A DNA stretch of 64,000 nucleotides from Pandoraea anhela. Its GTDB lineage: Bacteria > Pseudomonadota > Gammaproteobacteria > Burkholderiales > Burkholderiaceae. Under the pieces are notes generated by a model. It worked only from the letters and a program-made list of their open reading frames with translations. It had not been told where the DNA came from and ran no database searches. The translations under genes were made by a program, and so were the position numbers. This document shows positions 54,919-64,000 of this stretch, in pieces; position 1 is the first letter of the stretch; each line of letters opens with the position of its first letter. The DNA lies in assembly GCF_902459655.1 (NCBI RefSeq), contig NZ_CABPSB010000003.1:1-64000 (forward strand), written 5' to 3'.

Positions 54919-56361
54919 ATGGATGTAATGAACCGCTCCACCAAGATCGTCGCCACCATCGGTCCGGCATCGAGCACGCCGGAAGTGCTTTCGCGCATGA
55001 TCGCCGCAGGCGTCGACGTCGTTCGCCTGAACTTCTCGCACGGCAAGGCGCAAGACCACATCGAGCGTGCCGACATGGTGCGCGCGGCTGCCCGGGCGGC
55101 AGGCCGCGAAGTGGCCATCATGGCCGACTTGCAGGGCCCCAAGATCCGCGTCGGCAAGTTCGAGAACGGCAAGACCACGCTCGAAGCCGGCGCCAGGTTC
55201 ATTCTGGATGCCGAATGCGAACTCGGTAACGACGAGCGCGTCGGGCTGGATTACAAGGAACTGCCGCGCGACGTGCGCACCGGCGACGTGCTGCTGCTCA
55301 ACGACGGGCTGATCGTGCTGATCGTCGACCGGGTGCTCGGCAGCGAGATCCACACGACCGTGAAGGTTGGCGGCGACCTGTCGAACAACAAGGGCATCAA
55401 CCGCCAGGGCGGCGGACTCACGGCGCCGGCGCTGACCGCGAAGGACATGGAAGACATCAAGACCGCGATGGCGCTGGGCGCCGATTACGTCGCGGTCTCG
55501 TTTCCGAAGAACGCCACCGACATGGAAATGGCGCGACGTCTGGCGAACGTGGCGGGTGAGCCTTACGGCATCAAGCCGCTGATGATCGCCAAGATCGAGC
55601 GTGCGGAAGCGATCCCGGCGCTCGAAGAGATTCTGGCGGCGTCGGACTGCATCATGGTCGCGCGTGGCGATCTGGCCATCGAAGTCGGCAACGCTGCGGT
55701 CCCGGCGCTTCAGAAGCGCATGATCAAGCTCGCGCGCGAGATGAACAAGACGACCATCACGGCCACCCAGATGATGGAGTCGATGATCCACAATCCGGTG
55801 CCGACCCGCGCCGAAGTGTCGGACGTCGCCAACGCCGTGCTCGACGGGACCGACGCGGTGATGCTTTCGGCCGAGAGCGCCGCAGGCAAGTATCCGGTCG
55901 AGACGATCGAGACGATGGCGGCGATTTGCGTCGAGGCCGAGCGCTCGGAGACGGTGGAACTCGATCGCGATTGGCTGGACCAAACTTTTACGCGCATTGA
56001 CCAAACGATTGCCGCCGGCGCCCTGTTTACCGCGTATCATCTTGGCGCGAAAGCCATCGTGGCGCTGACCGAGTCGGGCGCGACCGCGTTGTGGCTGTCC
56101 CGTCACAAGATCCATGTGCCGATTTTTGCGCTGACCTCGCAGCTCGGCAGTCACCGCAAGATGGCGCTGTATCGCAATGTCTACGCCATGCGCGCAGACG
56201 CCACGCAGGACCGCGATCAGGCGCTCAAGCAGGCAGAGCAACTGCTGCTTTCGAGCGGCGTCGTCAAGCGCGGCGACACGATCGTGCTGACGGTGGGTGA
56301 GCCGATGGGACAACCCGGCGGTACCAATACGTTGAAGATCGTCCAGGTGGGCCACGCATGA
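54919..56361 (+). CDS. pyk: Pyruvate kinase
   Basis: 480 residues from the ATG at 54919 (GAGGA upstream); an ATG at 54928 would start at MNRSTKIVATIGPASS and one at 54883 adds 12 residues. The sequence has the active-site strand VVRLNFSHGKAQDH, MADLQGPKIRVGKF and the catalytic-lysine helix IAKIERAEAIPALEEI. The metal site DCIMVARGDLAIEVG and ITATQMMESM follow. It converts phosphoenolpyruvate and ADP to pyruvate and ATP. Confidence 0.97.
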   Translation: MDVMNRSTKIVATIGPASSTPEVLSRMIAAGVDVVRLNFSHGKAQDHIERADMVRAAARAAGREVAIMADLQGPKIRVGKFENGKTTLEAGARFILDAECELGNDERVGLDYKELPRDVRTGDVLLLNDGLIVLIVDRVLGSEIHTTVKVGGDLSNNKGINRQGGGLTAPALTAKDMEDIKTAMALGADYVAVSFPKNATDMEMARRLANVAGEPYGIKPLMIAKIERAEAIPALEEILAASDCIMVARGDLAIEVGNAAVPALQKRMIKLAREMNKTTITATQMMESMIHNPVPTRAEVSDVANAVLDGTDAVMLSAESAAGKYPVETIETMAAICVEAERSETVELDRDWLDQTFTRIDQTIAAGALFTAYHLGAKAIVALTESGATALWLSRHKIHVPIFALTSQLGSHRKMALYRNVYAMRADATQDRDQALKQAEQLLLSSGVVKRGDTIVLTVGEPMGQPGGTNTLKIVQVGHA

Positions 56362-56493
56362 CGATGCAGGCCGCGCGAGTGCGGCGGGGTGACAGTGCGT
56401 TGCACACGCCGCGCCGCCCGCGAGCCGTCGTCATGAGGGGCACCTCTGGATCGAGGAAAGATTTGCTTAGTTTTTGATTCCAAGGAGAACATC

Positions 56494-57558
56494 ATGCCCC
56501 TAGTCTCTATGCGACAGCTGCTCGACCACGCCGCCGAAAACGGCTATGGTCTGCCGGCCTTCAACGTCAACAATCTGGAGCAGGTTTCCGCGATCATGGC
56601 CGCTGCCGACGAAGTCGGTGCGCCGGTCATCATGCAGGCATCCGCCGGTGCGCGTAAGTACGCCGGCGAAGCGTTCCTGCGTCACCTGATCTCGGCCGCC
56701 GTGGAAGCCTACCCGCATATCCCGGTGGTGATGCACCAGGATCACGGCCAATCGCCGGCCGTGTGTATGGCCGCTATCAAGAGCGGTTTCTCGAGCGTGA
56801 TGATGGACGGCTCGCTCGAAGCCGACGGCAAGTCGGTCGCCAGCTACGAGTACAACGTCGAAGTGTCGAAGAAGGTCGTCGAGTTCTCGCACTACATCGG
56901 CGTGACGGTGGAAGCCGAGCTGGGCGTGCTGGGGTCGCTCGAAACGATGAAGGGCGACAAGGAAGACGGTCACGGCGCCGACGGCACGATGACCCGTGAG
57001 CAACTGCTGACCGATCCGGATCAGGCTGCCGACTTCGTGCAGCAGACGCAATGCGACGCGCTGGCCATCGCCATCGGCACCTCGCACGGCGCCTACAAGT
57101 TCAGCCGCAAGCCGACGGGCGACATTCTCGCCATCGACCGCATCAAGGAAATCCACCGCCGCATTCCGAACACGCACCTGGTGATGCACGGTTCGTCGTC
57201 GGTGCCGCAGGAACTGCTCGCTGAGATCCGTGAGTTCGGTGGCGACATGAAGGAAACCTACGGCGTGCCGGTCGAAGAAATCGTCGAAGGCATCAAGCAC
57301 GGCGTGCGCAAGATCAACATCGATACCGACATCCGTCTGGCCATGACCGGCGCGATCCGTCGCTATCTGTTCGAAAACCCGAGCAAGTTCGACCCGCGCG
57401 ACTACCTGAAGCCGGCGCGCGAAGCCGCCAAGCAGGTTTGCAAGGCGCGCTATCTGTCGTTCGGTTGCGAAGGTCAGGCCGGCAAGATCAAGACCGTGTC
57501 GCTCGAGAAGATGGCCGAGAAGTACAAGAGCGGCGACCTCGCGCAGATCGTGAAGTAA
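56494..57558 (+). CDS. fba: Class II fructose-1,6-bisphosphate aldolase
   Basis: 354 residues with AGGAGA before the ATG. It is a class IIA/B zinc aldolase of the CbbA type: start [19 protein letters not shown], zinc histidine in [33 protein letters not shown] with a further histidine and VMHGSSSVP. It cleaves fructose-1,6-bisphosphate to the two triose phosphates. The terminator for the cluster lies inside the 3' end of the next, convergent gene. Confidence 0.97.
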   Translation: MPLVSMRQLLDHAAENGYGLPAFNVNNLEQVSAIMAAADEVGAPVIMQASAGARKYAGEAFLRHLISAAVEAYPHIPVVMHQDHGQSPAVCMAAIKSGFSSVMMDGSLEADGKSVASYEYNVEVSKKVVEFSHYIGVTVEAELGVLGSLETMKGDKEDGHGADGTMTREQLLTDPDQAADFVQQTQCDALAIAIGTSHGAYKFSRKPTGDILAIDRIKEIHRRIPNTHLVMHGSSSVPQELLAEIREFGGDMKETYGVPVEEIVEGIKHGVRKINIDTDIRLAMTGAIRRYLFENPSKFDPRDYLKPAREAAKQVCKARYLSFGCEGQAGKIKTVSLEKMAEKYKSGDLAQIVK

Positions 57559-57666
57559 TCAGGCGGCACGCGTCGTGCGGAACATGCCCTGCATGCACCG
57601 CATGATTCGTTGCCTGACCTGCGCGGCGTGACGCCCGCGGCATTGCCGCAGGCCATACACCGTCGC

Positions 57667-58362
57667 TCAGGTCGCAGGCCCGGCTTTCGCCAGCACGCGC
57701 TGGAACAGAAGCCGGGCCTTTTCTTTTGGCAGTTGCAACTGGAACTTGCCGCCCAGTTCCGAGCGGATCGTGGCGGTGAGCATCTCCACGCCGTCGACGA
57801 TCAGCGTCATCGGCTCGTTCAGATGCTGGCGTGAGAAATCGCGCATGCGTGTGGTCGCACTGTCGCGCAGACGCATCGTGACGACAACCTCGCTGTCCGG
57901 CGACGCATTGGCCGTCTGTGCCGGAAACTGCAAACCCAACTGTTCGATATCGCGGGCCGCATAAAGGGCGAAGCGCGGGATGTCGTTGTCGGTTTCCGGT
58001 GTCGCGATGGCGATCAGGCGGGGCGTCGCGACGCGTTCGTCGGTGTCGGGCGACGTGCCGGACGCGCTGCCGCCCGAGGCGATGCTCGGTGCGGCTGCCT
58101 GAGACCGCGGTTTCCCGGACGGCGAGGGCGCCGCGGAGGCCGGCGACGCCGAGGGCATGGACGCCATCGCGTGAGGTGCGGTCGTCCGAGCCCACAATGG
58201 GCCGCTGCCCGGACCGATAGCGGCGGCAAGGGCGACGAGGGCAACGCTCGCGATGTGAGCGCCATGCCGCAGCGCGCGGTGCGGGGTGGCCGGTTCGTTG
58301 GCCGGGGCTGTCGTCCCGGCGCGCGGGCGCGGGACGTTACGTGGAGTCGATGCGAGCGTCAC
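57667..58362 (-). CDS. Exported protein with a SecD-P1-like C-terminal domain
   Basis: 231 residues if started at the GTG at 58362, which has a G-rich ribosome site; an ATG-type start further upstream gives a Cys/Arg-rich extension typical of noise. A hydrophobic segment (IASVALVALAAAIG) looks like a signal anchor. A Pro/Ser/Ala-rich stretch follows, then a folded domain: PRFALYAARDIEQLGLQF, VVTMRLRDSATTRMRDFSRQHLNEPMTLIVDGVEML and FQLQLPKEKARLLFQRVLAKAG. This last part resembles the P1 head of SecD (strand-D-G-strand, then an EA-helix). The role is unknown. The gene lies between fba and purC. Confidence 0.7.
   Translation of the reverse strand: MTLASTPRNVPRPRAGTTAPANEPATPHRALRHGAHIASVALVALAAAIGPGSGPLWARTTAPHAMASMPSASPASAAPSPSGKPRSQAAAPSIASGGSASGTSPDTDERVATPRLIAIATPETDNDIPRFALYAARDIEQLGLQFPAQTANASPDSEVVVTMRLRDSATTRMRDFSRQHLNEPMTLIVDGVEMLTATIRSELGGKFQLQLPKEKARLLFQRVLAKAGPAT
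57676..57728 (+). terminator. fba terminator embedded in the opposite-strand gene
   Basis: AGGCCCGGCTT (57676-57686) and AAGCCGGGCCT (57709-57719) form a perfect 11-bp stem with an inner CCAGC/GCTGG helix, followed by TTTTCTTTT. It lies wholly within the 3' coding end of the convergent gene (57667-58362), ~120 bp after fba. Confidence 0.88.
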
Positions 58363-58592
58363 GGCAGCCCCCTTTCGCGCGTCGGCGGGTGAACATTTCC
58401 ATTCTAGGCAACATCCTTGCGCGCACGAAGCACGGCGACATGCCGGTCGGCGCTCGGCGCCGCAACGCCGTGGCCGTTGCCTCGGCACGAAACCACAGGT
58501 GGGCGGCCGATCCCGGAAGTCTGGCGGCACGGGGCGTGGCAGTCTCCGTGCCTCCCGCCAACCCGCCCAACCTGGGCCATCCGGAGTGATTC

Positions 58593-60206
58593 ATGCCGTT
58601 CAATAGCTTTCCCAGGACCGTCGCCCGATGTCTTGGGCTTTCCAGCGCCGAGGAGACATCTCCACCGCCGTCGCGCACCGGCACCATGGCGACATCGCTG
58701 ACAGGCACCCTCAACCGTACGCCTTCGCTACGCGGGCCGGGCGCCGTTTCCCATGCCGCAGCGCAGGCGTCGACGGACATTCCGACGGACGTGCGGATGA
58801 CGATGGCCGCCGACTGGCGAGCCGCCGGACGTGGTCCCCGCGCCGACGCCAGTGCCGCACTGAGCTTGCCGATCCGACTTTGGGGCTACGACGACCCGGC
58901 GCCCGACTGGGGGCCGTCGATGCGCGAAAGCGCACAACACTGGGCCGACCGTTATGGCGTCAACACCGCGACGCTGATGCGTGCGGGCGGCGAGTGTACC
59001 CGCTACGGCCTGCTCGAGCTGGGCGGCTGTCGCTTTATCGTCGGGCCGACGGCGACGCCGGCCGAGGTGCGCTCGCTGACCCGCATGCTCAAGGCGCACC
59101 CGCAGATCGGCGCGATTTTCAGCGTCGAGCCGGGGACGATGCGCCTGCGGGATATGCAGGATGCGCAGGATGCAACGGGTGCAACGGGTGCAAGGGGTGC
59201 GGCCCGTGTGTCTCAGGGGGCTGTGGCCACACCCGGTTATCGTGAGCGGCCCGTCAGCGATTACATCACTGCGCTCACGCGCCGGGGCGCGAAGGCACGT
59301 CATCCCGCCGCCTCGGGGGCCCTTTCGGCCCACGGCAATCTCGACGGCGGCCTGTCGCACGTGCACTTCATGGAATTCACCGGCATGGAGCGTTTCGATG
59401 CGAAGATCGACGGCGCGACGCTGTGGCGCGCCGGCAAAGGCGTCGCGGATTTTATGCGACGCAATCCCGGCAAGATCGCGCTGGTGTGTTCCGAGCATGG
59501 CATCGCCCGGCCATGTGCCGTGATCGCCAGCGCGGCGCTGCAACTCCGGGCGGGCGACACGCGGCTGCGCGCTCAACTCGCCACAGAGGTCGTCAGTCAG
59601 CGCGCCGAGGCCAGCGACCATCACATCAACGTGGCGGCGCGCGGCATGGACCTCGTGGCGGAGTTGTCGCGGCTCACGGCCATGCTGCGCGCCCCCGGGC
59701 GCGGCGACCCGCGCTGGGAGCGCAAAGTGTTGCAGCTCAGGCAGCGGCTGCCCGAGGTAATGGTCAACGCCGACATCGACTGGCAAAGCGCTCAGGGGCG
59801 TTGCAAACTGGCCGGCATTCTGGAGGCGAACTTCGAGCGGGTCGCGCCGCTGCTGGCGTCGGGCGGCTTACCGCCCGGCACGGCGCTGTTGTGGTTGCGC
59901 GGCGAAATCGGCGTGCTGAGCGGCGTGCGATTCCTGAGTCCGGGCTACATCGGCGGGCACACGGACCGGATTTCGCAAGATGAGGTCGATCCGCAGAGTC
60001 CGGACGCCGTGCGTCTGGTGTCGCTCGACGACTACGGGCTGACTTGCGACAACAAGTATTACGACGTCAAGTCGGTCGCCGACTGGTACCGGCATTGCCG
60101 GCAGCGCGGCGACGTCATGACGAACCCGATCTCGCGCTCGCCGGTGGTCGCCTTGCTGGTTCAGGCAGACGAGACGGCGCGGCTCGCCGCCGGATTTCGT
60201 CACTGA
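58593..60206 (+). CDS. Putative effector of unknown family with a U-box-like C-terminus
   Basis: 537 residues with GGAG seven bases before the ATG. There is no signal peptide and no membrane segment. The first ~90 residues are Ser/Thr/Pro-rich and look disordered, as in type III effectors. A middle domain (~100-340) contains [19 protein letters not shown] and [13 protein letters not shown] (C299 to R306), faintly phosphatase-like but with six rather than five residues between Cys and Arg. Residues 473-519 read like a U-box: [19 protein letters not shown], then ADWYR and NPISRSPV, the pattern of a ubiquitin ligase (D-x-x-x-G-x-x-Y-D, W, N-P-x-S/T-R). A 9-bp repeat at 59156-59200 inserts a Gly/Ala/Thr loop. 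The gene interrupts the fba-purC neighbourhood. Function is inference only. Confidence 0.7.
   Translation: MPFNSFPRTVARCLGLSSAEETSPPPSRTGTMATSLTGTLNRTPSLRGPGAVSHAAAQASTDIPTDVRMTMAADWRAAGRGPRADASAALSLPIRLWGYDDPAPDWGPSMRESAQHWADRYGVNTATLMRAGGECTRYGLLELGGCRFIVGPTATPAEVRSLTRMLKAHPQIGAIFSVEPGTMRLRDMQDAQDATGATGARGAARVSQGAVATPGYRERPVSDYITALTRRGAKARHPAASGALSAHGNLDGGLSHVHFMEFTGMERFDAKIDGATLWRAGKGVADFMRRNPGKIALVCSEHGIARPCAVIASAALQLRAGDTRLRAQLATEVVSQRAEASDHHINVAARGMDLVAELSRLTAMLRAPGRGDPRWERKVLQLRQRLPEVMVNADIDWQSAQGRCKLAGILEANFERVAPLLASGGLPPGTALLWLRGEIGVLSGVRFLSPGYIGGHTDRISQDEVDPQSPDAVRLVSLDDYGLTCDNKYYDVKSVADWYRHCRQRGDVMTNPISRSPVVALLVQADETARLAAGFRH
59156..59200. repeat. 9-bp tandem repeat inside the putative effector gene
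   Basis: Five units: GCAGGATGC twice, AACGGGTGC twice and AAGGGGTGC. They encode a QDA/TGA-type loop near residues 189-203. Confidence 0.85.
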
Positions 60207-60372
60207 CGGCGCACGTGGAGCCCGGCAGAAGGCGCAGCGCACCGGGGAATTGACGGCGCGCAAAGCCGGCAAGATGTCGGCGCCCGGCACTCGCCGGACC
60301 GACATCTTCGTGAAACACCCCCCCGACGCGCGTATAATTACGCCTTTGCCCTTCCTGATATTGGGTCCCGCC

Positions 60373-61278
60373 GTGACTACCCCCGCTCTGAACGCCCTGT
60401 ACGAATCCTCCCTCAAGAGCCTGCCGCTGCTCTCGCGCGGCAAAGTGCGCGATAACTACGCCGTCGGCGACGACAAGCTGCTCATCGTGACGACGGACCG
60501 CCTCTCGGCGTTCGACGTGATCATGGGCGAGCCGATTCCGGGCAAGGGCCGCGTGCTCAACCAGATGGCCAACTTCTGGTTCGACAAGCTCGCCCACGTC
60601 GTGCCGAATCACCTCACGGGCGTGGCGCCGGAGACGGTCGTCTCGGCGGACGAAGTCGCACAGGTGGCCGGCCGCGCGGTCGTCGTGAAGCGTCTGAAGC
60701 CGATCCTCGTCGAAGCCGTGGTGCGCGGTTATCTGGCCGGCAGCGGCTGGAAGGACTATCAGGCGACGGGCGCCGTGTGCGGTGTGACACTGCCGGCCGG
60801 TCTGCAAAACGCGCAGCAACTGCCCGAGCCGATCTTCACCCCGGCGGCCAAGGCCGAACTGGGCGAGCACGACGAGAACATCAGCTTCGACGACATGGTG
60901 AGCCGCGTCGGCCGCGAACTGGCCGAGCAGATCCGCGACATCTCGATCCGTCTGTACAAGGAAGCCGCCGCCTACGCCGCCACGCGCGGCATCATCATTG
61001 CCGACACGAAGTTCGAATTCGGTCTGGACGACGACGGCCGCCTGCACCTGATGGACGAAGCGCTGACCGCCGACTCGTCGCGCTTCTGGCCGGCCGATTC
61101 GTACGCGGTCGGCAGCAACCCGCCGTCGTTCGACAAGCAGTTCGTGCGCGACTGGCTCGAAACCCAGCCGTGGGGCAAGACGCCGCCCGCGCCGGCACTG
61201 CCGGCCGAGGTCGTCGAAAAGACGGCTGCCAAGTACCGCGAGGCGCTCGAGCGCCTGACCGGCCAGCAACTGGCCTGA
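60373..61278 (+). CDS. purC: Phosphoribosylaminoimidazole-succinocarboxamide (SAICAR) synthase
   Basis: 301 residues from the GTG at 60373, which matches the family start ([33 protein letters not shown]). The longer frame to 60250 crosses a TATAAT at 60333-60338 that is the likely -10 box. The ATP-grasp-like motifs [36 protein letters not shown] and IADTKFEFG are intact. It couples CAIR with aspartate in purine synthesis. It begins the purC-purE-purK-sua5 operon, with 16 bp to purE. Confidence 0.96.
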   Translation: MTTPALNALYESSLKSLPLLSRGKVRDNYAVGDDKLLIVTTDRLSAFDVIMGEPIPGKGRVLNQMANFWFDKLAHVVPNHLTGVAPETVVSADEVAQVAGRAVVVKRLKPILVEAVVRGYLAGSGWKDYQATGAVCGVTLPAGLQNAQQLPEPIFTPAAKAELGEHDENISFDDMVSRVGRELAEQIRDISIRLYKEAAAYAATRGIIIADTKFEFGLDDDGRLHLMDEALTADSSRFWPADSYAVGSNPPSFDKQFVRDWLETQPWGKTPPAPALPAEVVEKTAAKYREALERLTGQQLA

Positions 61279-61294
61279 GCGGGGCATTGACGAC

Positions 61295-61801
61295 ATGAGC
61301 GAGAAACAAGCCGTGGCCCCGCGCGTTGGCGTGGTAATGGGGTCCAACTCGGACTGGGAAGTGATGAAGCACGCGGCCGCCATTCTGGCCGAGTTCGGGG
61401 TGCCGTATGAGGCGCAGGTCGTCTCCGCGCACCGCATGCCGGACGACATGTTCCGCTACGCCGAAGCCGCGCGCGAGCGCGGGCTGGTCGCCATCATCGC
61501 CGGCGCCGGCGGCGCCGCGCATCTGCCGGGCATGATCGCCGCCAAGACGACCGTGCCGGTGCTGGGGGTGCCGGTGCCGAGCAAATACCTGCGTGGCGAA
61601 GACTCGCTGCTCTCCATCGTGCAGATGCCCAAGGGCGTGCCGGTCGCGACCTTCGCCATCGGTGAAGCGGGGGCGGCGAACGCGGCCCTGTTCGCCGTCT
61701 CGATGCTGGCTGCCGACGACAAGACGCTTGCCGACAAGCTCGAAGCGTTCCGTGCGAAGCAGACCGAAGCGGCGCGCGGCATGACGCTGCCCGCGCTGTA
61801 A
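61295..61801 (+). CDS. purE: N5-carboxyaminoimidazole ribonucleotide mutase
   Basis: 168 residues. Class I PurE motifs: [30 protein letters not shown] with the catalytic histidine, and [18 protein letters not shown]. It converts N5-CAIR to CAIR, the step after PurK. It lies between purC and purK in one operon. Confidence 0.97.
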   Translation: MSEKQAVAPRVGVVMGSNSDWEVMKHAAAILAEFGVPYEAQVVSAHRMPDDMFRYAEAARERGLVAIIAGAGGAAHLPGMIAAKTTVPVLGVPVPSKYLRGEDSLLSIVQMPKGVPVATFAIGEAGAANAALFAVSMLAADDKTLADKLEAFRAKQTEAARGMTLPAL

Positions 61802-61842
61802 TAGAAAAGAACGTCCCCGCTACCGTCTGCTTCCGACCGAAG

Positions 61843-63036
61843 ATGAATTCTGCCTCCGCTGCGCCTGTCCTTCCCGGCCAATGGCTGGGCATGCTGGGCG
61901 GCGGCCAACTCGGCCGCATGTTCTGTTTTGCCGCCCAGTCGATGGGTTACAAGGTCTGTGTGCTGGATCCGGACCCGCGCTGTCCGGCCGGCGCCGTCGC
62001 CGACCGTCTGATCGTTGCCGATTACCGTGACGAGACGGCGCTCTCCGAACTCGCCGCCCTGTGTCCGGCCATCTCGACCGAATTCGAGAATGTCCCGGCG
62101 CAGTCGCTCGACTTCCTCGCGCAAACCACGACCGTGAGTCCGGCGGGCCGTTGTGTCGCCATCGCGCAGGACCGCGTGGCGGAGAAGCGTTTCATCGAGA
62201 GCTGCGGTGTGCCGGTGGCCCCGCATCTGGTCATCGAGTCGAACGACGCGCTCGCCGCCATTGGCGATGCGGCCATCGAGAGCGTGCTGCCGGGGATTCT
62301 GAAGACGGCGCGTCTCGGTTACGACGGTAAAGGGCAGGTGCGCGTGAATACGCCCACCGAGGCCCGCGACGCCTACGCCGCGCTCGGCGGCGTGCCGTGC
62401 GTGCTGGAGAAGCGTCTGGCGCTGGCGTTCGAAGTGTCGGTGCTCAGCGCGCGCGGGGCGGATGGCGCGGTTGCGACCTATCCGCTTGCGCAGAACGTGC
62501 ATATCGACGGCATTCTCGCCACCACGACGGTGCCCGCACCCGATGCCGCACCGGGACTGGCGGACGCCGCGCGCGCTGCCGCCGCCGCGATCGCGGCGCA
62601 AATGGATTACGTGGGCGTGCTGTGCGTGGAGTTTTTCATTCTGAAGGACGGTTCGCTTGTGGCGAACGAAATGGCGCCGCGTCCGCACAACAGCGGTCAC
62701 TACACGATCGACGCCTGCGCATCGAGCCAGTTCGAGCAGCAGGTGCGCGCCATGGCCGGTCTGCCGCTCGGCGAGACGCGCCAGCATTCGCCGGCGGTCA
62801 TGCTCAACGTGCTCGGCGATGTCTGGTTCGACGGTCCGGCGAAGGACCAGCCGCGAACGCCCGCATGGGCCGATGTGGCGGCGCTGCCCTCCGCACGTCT
62901 GCATCTGTACGGCAAGGAAGACGCACGCGTGGGCCGCAAGATGGGCCACATCACGTTCGCGGGTGCGTCGCTCGACGAAGCGCGCAATGCGTGTGTGACG
63001 GCGGCCGCGAGCCTTGCCATTGCTCTGGAAGACTGA
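61843..63036 (+). CDS. purK: N5-carboxyaminoimidazole ribonucleotide synthase
   Basis: 397 residues. It is an ATP-grasp enzyme: start [39 protein letters not shown], the ATP-binding loop [12 protein letters not shown], metal-binding [27 protein letters not shown] and the [19 protein letters not shown] tail. It makes N5-CAIR from AIR, bicarbonate and ATP. The next gene starts four bases after its stop. Confidence 0.97.
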   Translation: MNSASAAPVLPGQWLGMLGGGQLGRMFCFAAQSMGYKVCVLDPDPRCPAGAVADRLIVADYRDETALSELAALCPAISTEFENVPAQSLDFLAQTTTVSPAGRCVAIAQDRVAEKRFIESCGVPVAPHLVIESNDALAAIGDAAIESVLPGILKTARLGYDGKGQVRVNTPTEARDAYAALGGVPCVLEKRLALAFEVSVLSARGADGAVATYPLAQNVHIDGILATTTVPAPDAAPGLADAARAAAAAIAAQMDYVGVLCVEFFILKDGSLVANEMAPRPHNSGHYTIDACASSQFEQQVRAMAGLPLGETRQHSPAVMLNVLGDVWFDGPAKDQPRTPAWADVAALPSARLHLYGKEDARVGRKMGHITFAGASLDEARNACVTAAASLAIALED

Positions 63037-63040
63037 TCCG

Positions 63041-64000
63041 ATGGCAACGTCCACCCCGCCCGACGTTCCGCGCATCGTCATGCCGCCGGCGGAGGCCATC
63101 GCGCAAGCCGCCGCGCAACTGGCGGCGGGCGAGTTGGTCGCATTCCCGACGGAGACGGTCTACGGTCTGGGCGGCGACGCCGAAAACCCGGCCGCCGTGG
63201 CGGCGATCTACGCGGCGAAAGGGCGTCCGGCGAATCATCCGGTCATCGTGCATTTCTCGCCGGACGGCGACCCCGGTTACTGGAGCGACGACGTCACGCC
63301 TGCTGCGCGCAAGCTGATGGACGCCTTCTGGCCTGGCCCGCTCACCCTTATTCTCAAGCGTGCGCCGCACATCCCCGACGCTGTCTCCGGCGGTCAGGGT
63401 TCCGTGGGGCTGCGTTGTCCGTCTCACCCGGTGGCGCAGGCGTTGCTGCGTGAGTTCGAGCGTATCAAGGGGGGGCAGGGGGGCGTGGCCGCGCCATCGG
63501 CCAACCGTTTCGGTCAGGTAAGTCCGACCGCTGCGCAACACGTGCGAGACGAGTTTGCCGGTTTGCCGGGCGTGACCGTTCACGTGCTGGATGGCGGCGA
63601 GGCGGCTGTCGGCATCGAGTCGACGATCGTGGATCTTTCGCGCGGGTTCCCGGCGTTGCTGCGTCCGGGACACATTACGCCTGCGCAGATCGCCGAGGTG
63701 CTGGGGGAGATGCCGCGCTTGCCGGGGCAGGATAGCGACGCGCCGCGTGCGTCCGGCACGCTCAAGGCGCATTACGCGCCGCGCACGCCGCTGTATCTGT
63801 GCGATGCCGGGCAATTCGCGGCGGCGCTGGCCGTCCATCCGGCGGGCGAGCGTGTGGCCGTAGTGGCATTCGCGCCGACGCTGGCTGCGCTGTCGTCAGC
63901 GCTGTCGTGCCCGCCGTTGTCCACGTTATCGTCAGACATCTCGGCATCGGACGACATCGTGACAGTCGTGCTGCCCGCGACACCTGCCGCGCTTGCGACC
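63041..64000 (+). CDS. Threonylcarbamoyl-AMP synthase (Sua5/YrdC), truncated by the window end
   Basis: The frame from the ATG at 63041 stays open to the last base, giving 320 residues without a stop. The YrdC domain shows the family residues: LVAFPTETVYGLGGDAENP, KGRPANHPVIVHF, WPGPLTLIL and APSANRFGQVSPT. From ~residue 245 the sequence enters the Sua5 C-terminal domain. It makes threonylcarbamoyl-AMP for the t6A37 modification of tRNAs reading ANN codons. It is the last visible gene of the purCEK operon. Confidence 0.95.
   Translation, partial: MATSTPPDVPRIVMPPAEAIAQAAAQLAAGELVAFPTETVYGLGGDAENPAAVAAIYAAKGRPANHPVIVHFSPDGDPGYWSDDVTPAARKLMDAFWPGPLTLILKRAPHIPDAVSGGQGSVGLRCPSHPVAQALLREFERIKGGQGGVAAPSANRFGQVSPTAAQHVRDEFAGLPGVTVHVLDGGEAAVGIESTIVDLSRGFPALLRPGHITPAQIAEVLGEMPRLPGQDSDAPRASGTLKAHYAPRTPLYLCDAGQFAAALAVHPAGERVAVVAFAPTLAALSSALSCPPLSTLSSDISASDDIVTVVLPATPAALAT

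Noticed and set aside
54898-56355. 485-codon open frame antisense to pyruvate kinase
   Set aside because: Shadow of a highly biased gene; the composition is Arg/His/Asp-rich without domains.
59481-59520. Tyrosine-phosphatase-like motif in the 537-residue protein
   Set aside because: Cys299 to Arg306 has six intervening residues instead of five and the preceding histidine is missing, so phosphatase activity is not supported.

Overview
The window is high-GC DNA, densely packed with genes. It looks like chromosome from a Burkholderiales bacterium, most probably Pandoraea or a close relative. The evidence is the 5S rRNA 3' end, the groESL operon with both a sigma32-like promoter and a CIRCE element, the pgk-pyk-fba and purC-purE-purK-sua5 clusters, waaF followed by a small CHCC zinc protein, and the many LysR, DMT and MFS genes. 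The genus is an inference from gene content.

Layout. (1) 1-1143: the tail of an rRNA operon with its terminator, then a chromosomal AAC(6')-type aminoglycoside acetyltransferase. (2) 12232-1197, minus strand: a tightly overlapping ten-gene operon with a LysR regulator, an FAD monooxygenase, a complete Dpp/Opp-type ABC importer, a BAAT-like thioesterase/hydrolase and a pair of AhpD-fold proteins. It reads as an uptake-plus-oxidation pathway for an unknown substrate. (3) 12.6-23.2 kb: an exonuclease/GIY-YIG protein, a GST, a diguanylate cyclase, a DUF4019-like protein, GntR, XRE-cupin and WYL regulators, a lipase-like hydrolase, a GNAT and a VOC protein. (4) 23.5-29.5 kb: an extracytoplasmic methionine sulfoxide repair system (MsrA, DipZ-like thiol reductase, MsrB) with a divergent two-component system. 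(5) 29.5-32.3 kb: a lipoprotein and a DASS transporter. (6) 32.8-38.7 kb: one isolated 1948-residue gene whose product has an N-terminal secretion-type signature, a CCA-adding-enzyme-like nucleotidyltransferase head domain and a C-terminal OTU cysteine protease. This is the most unusual object here. (7) 39.0-41.3 kb: groES-groEL. (8) 41.3-53.4 kb: ordinary metabolism and transport (LysR/MFS, MarR/EamA, moaC, BepA-like M48 protease, YheT-like hydrolase, waaF, azlCD). (9) 53.5-64 kb: pgk, pyk and fba, then two atypical genes (a SecD-P1-like exported protein and a 537-residue putative effector with a U-box-like tail), then purCEK and a truncated sua5.

The two effector-like genes have no recognisable immunity or delivery genes beside them in this window, so they look like orphan cargo inserted between housekeeping operons. 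Short tandem arrays (periods of 6-39 bp, each with a different unit) are scattered through spacers and a few gene ends. I see no insertion sequence, CRISPR array, tRNA gene or phage gene.
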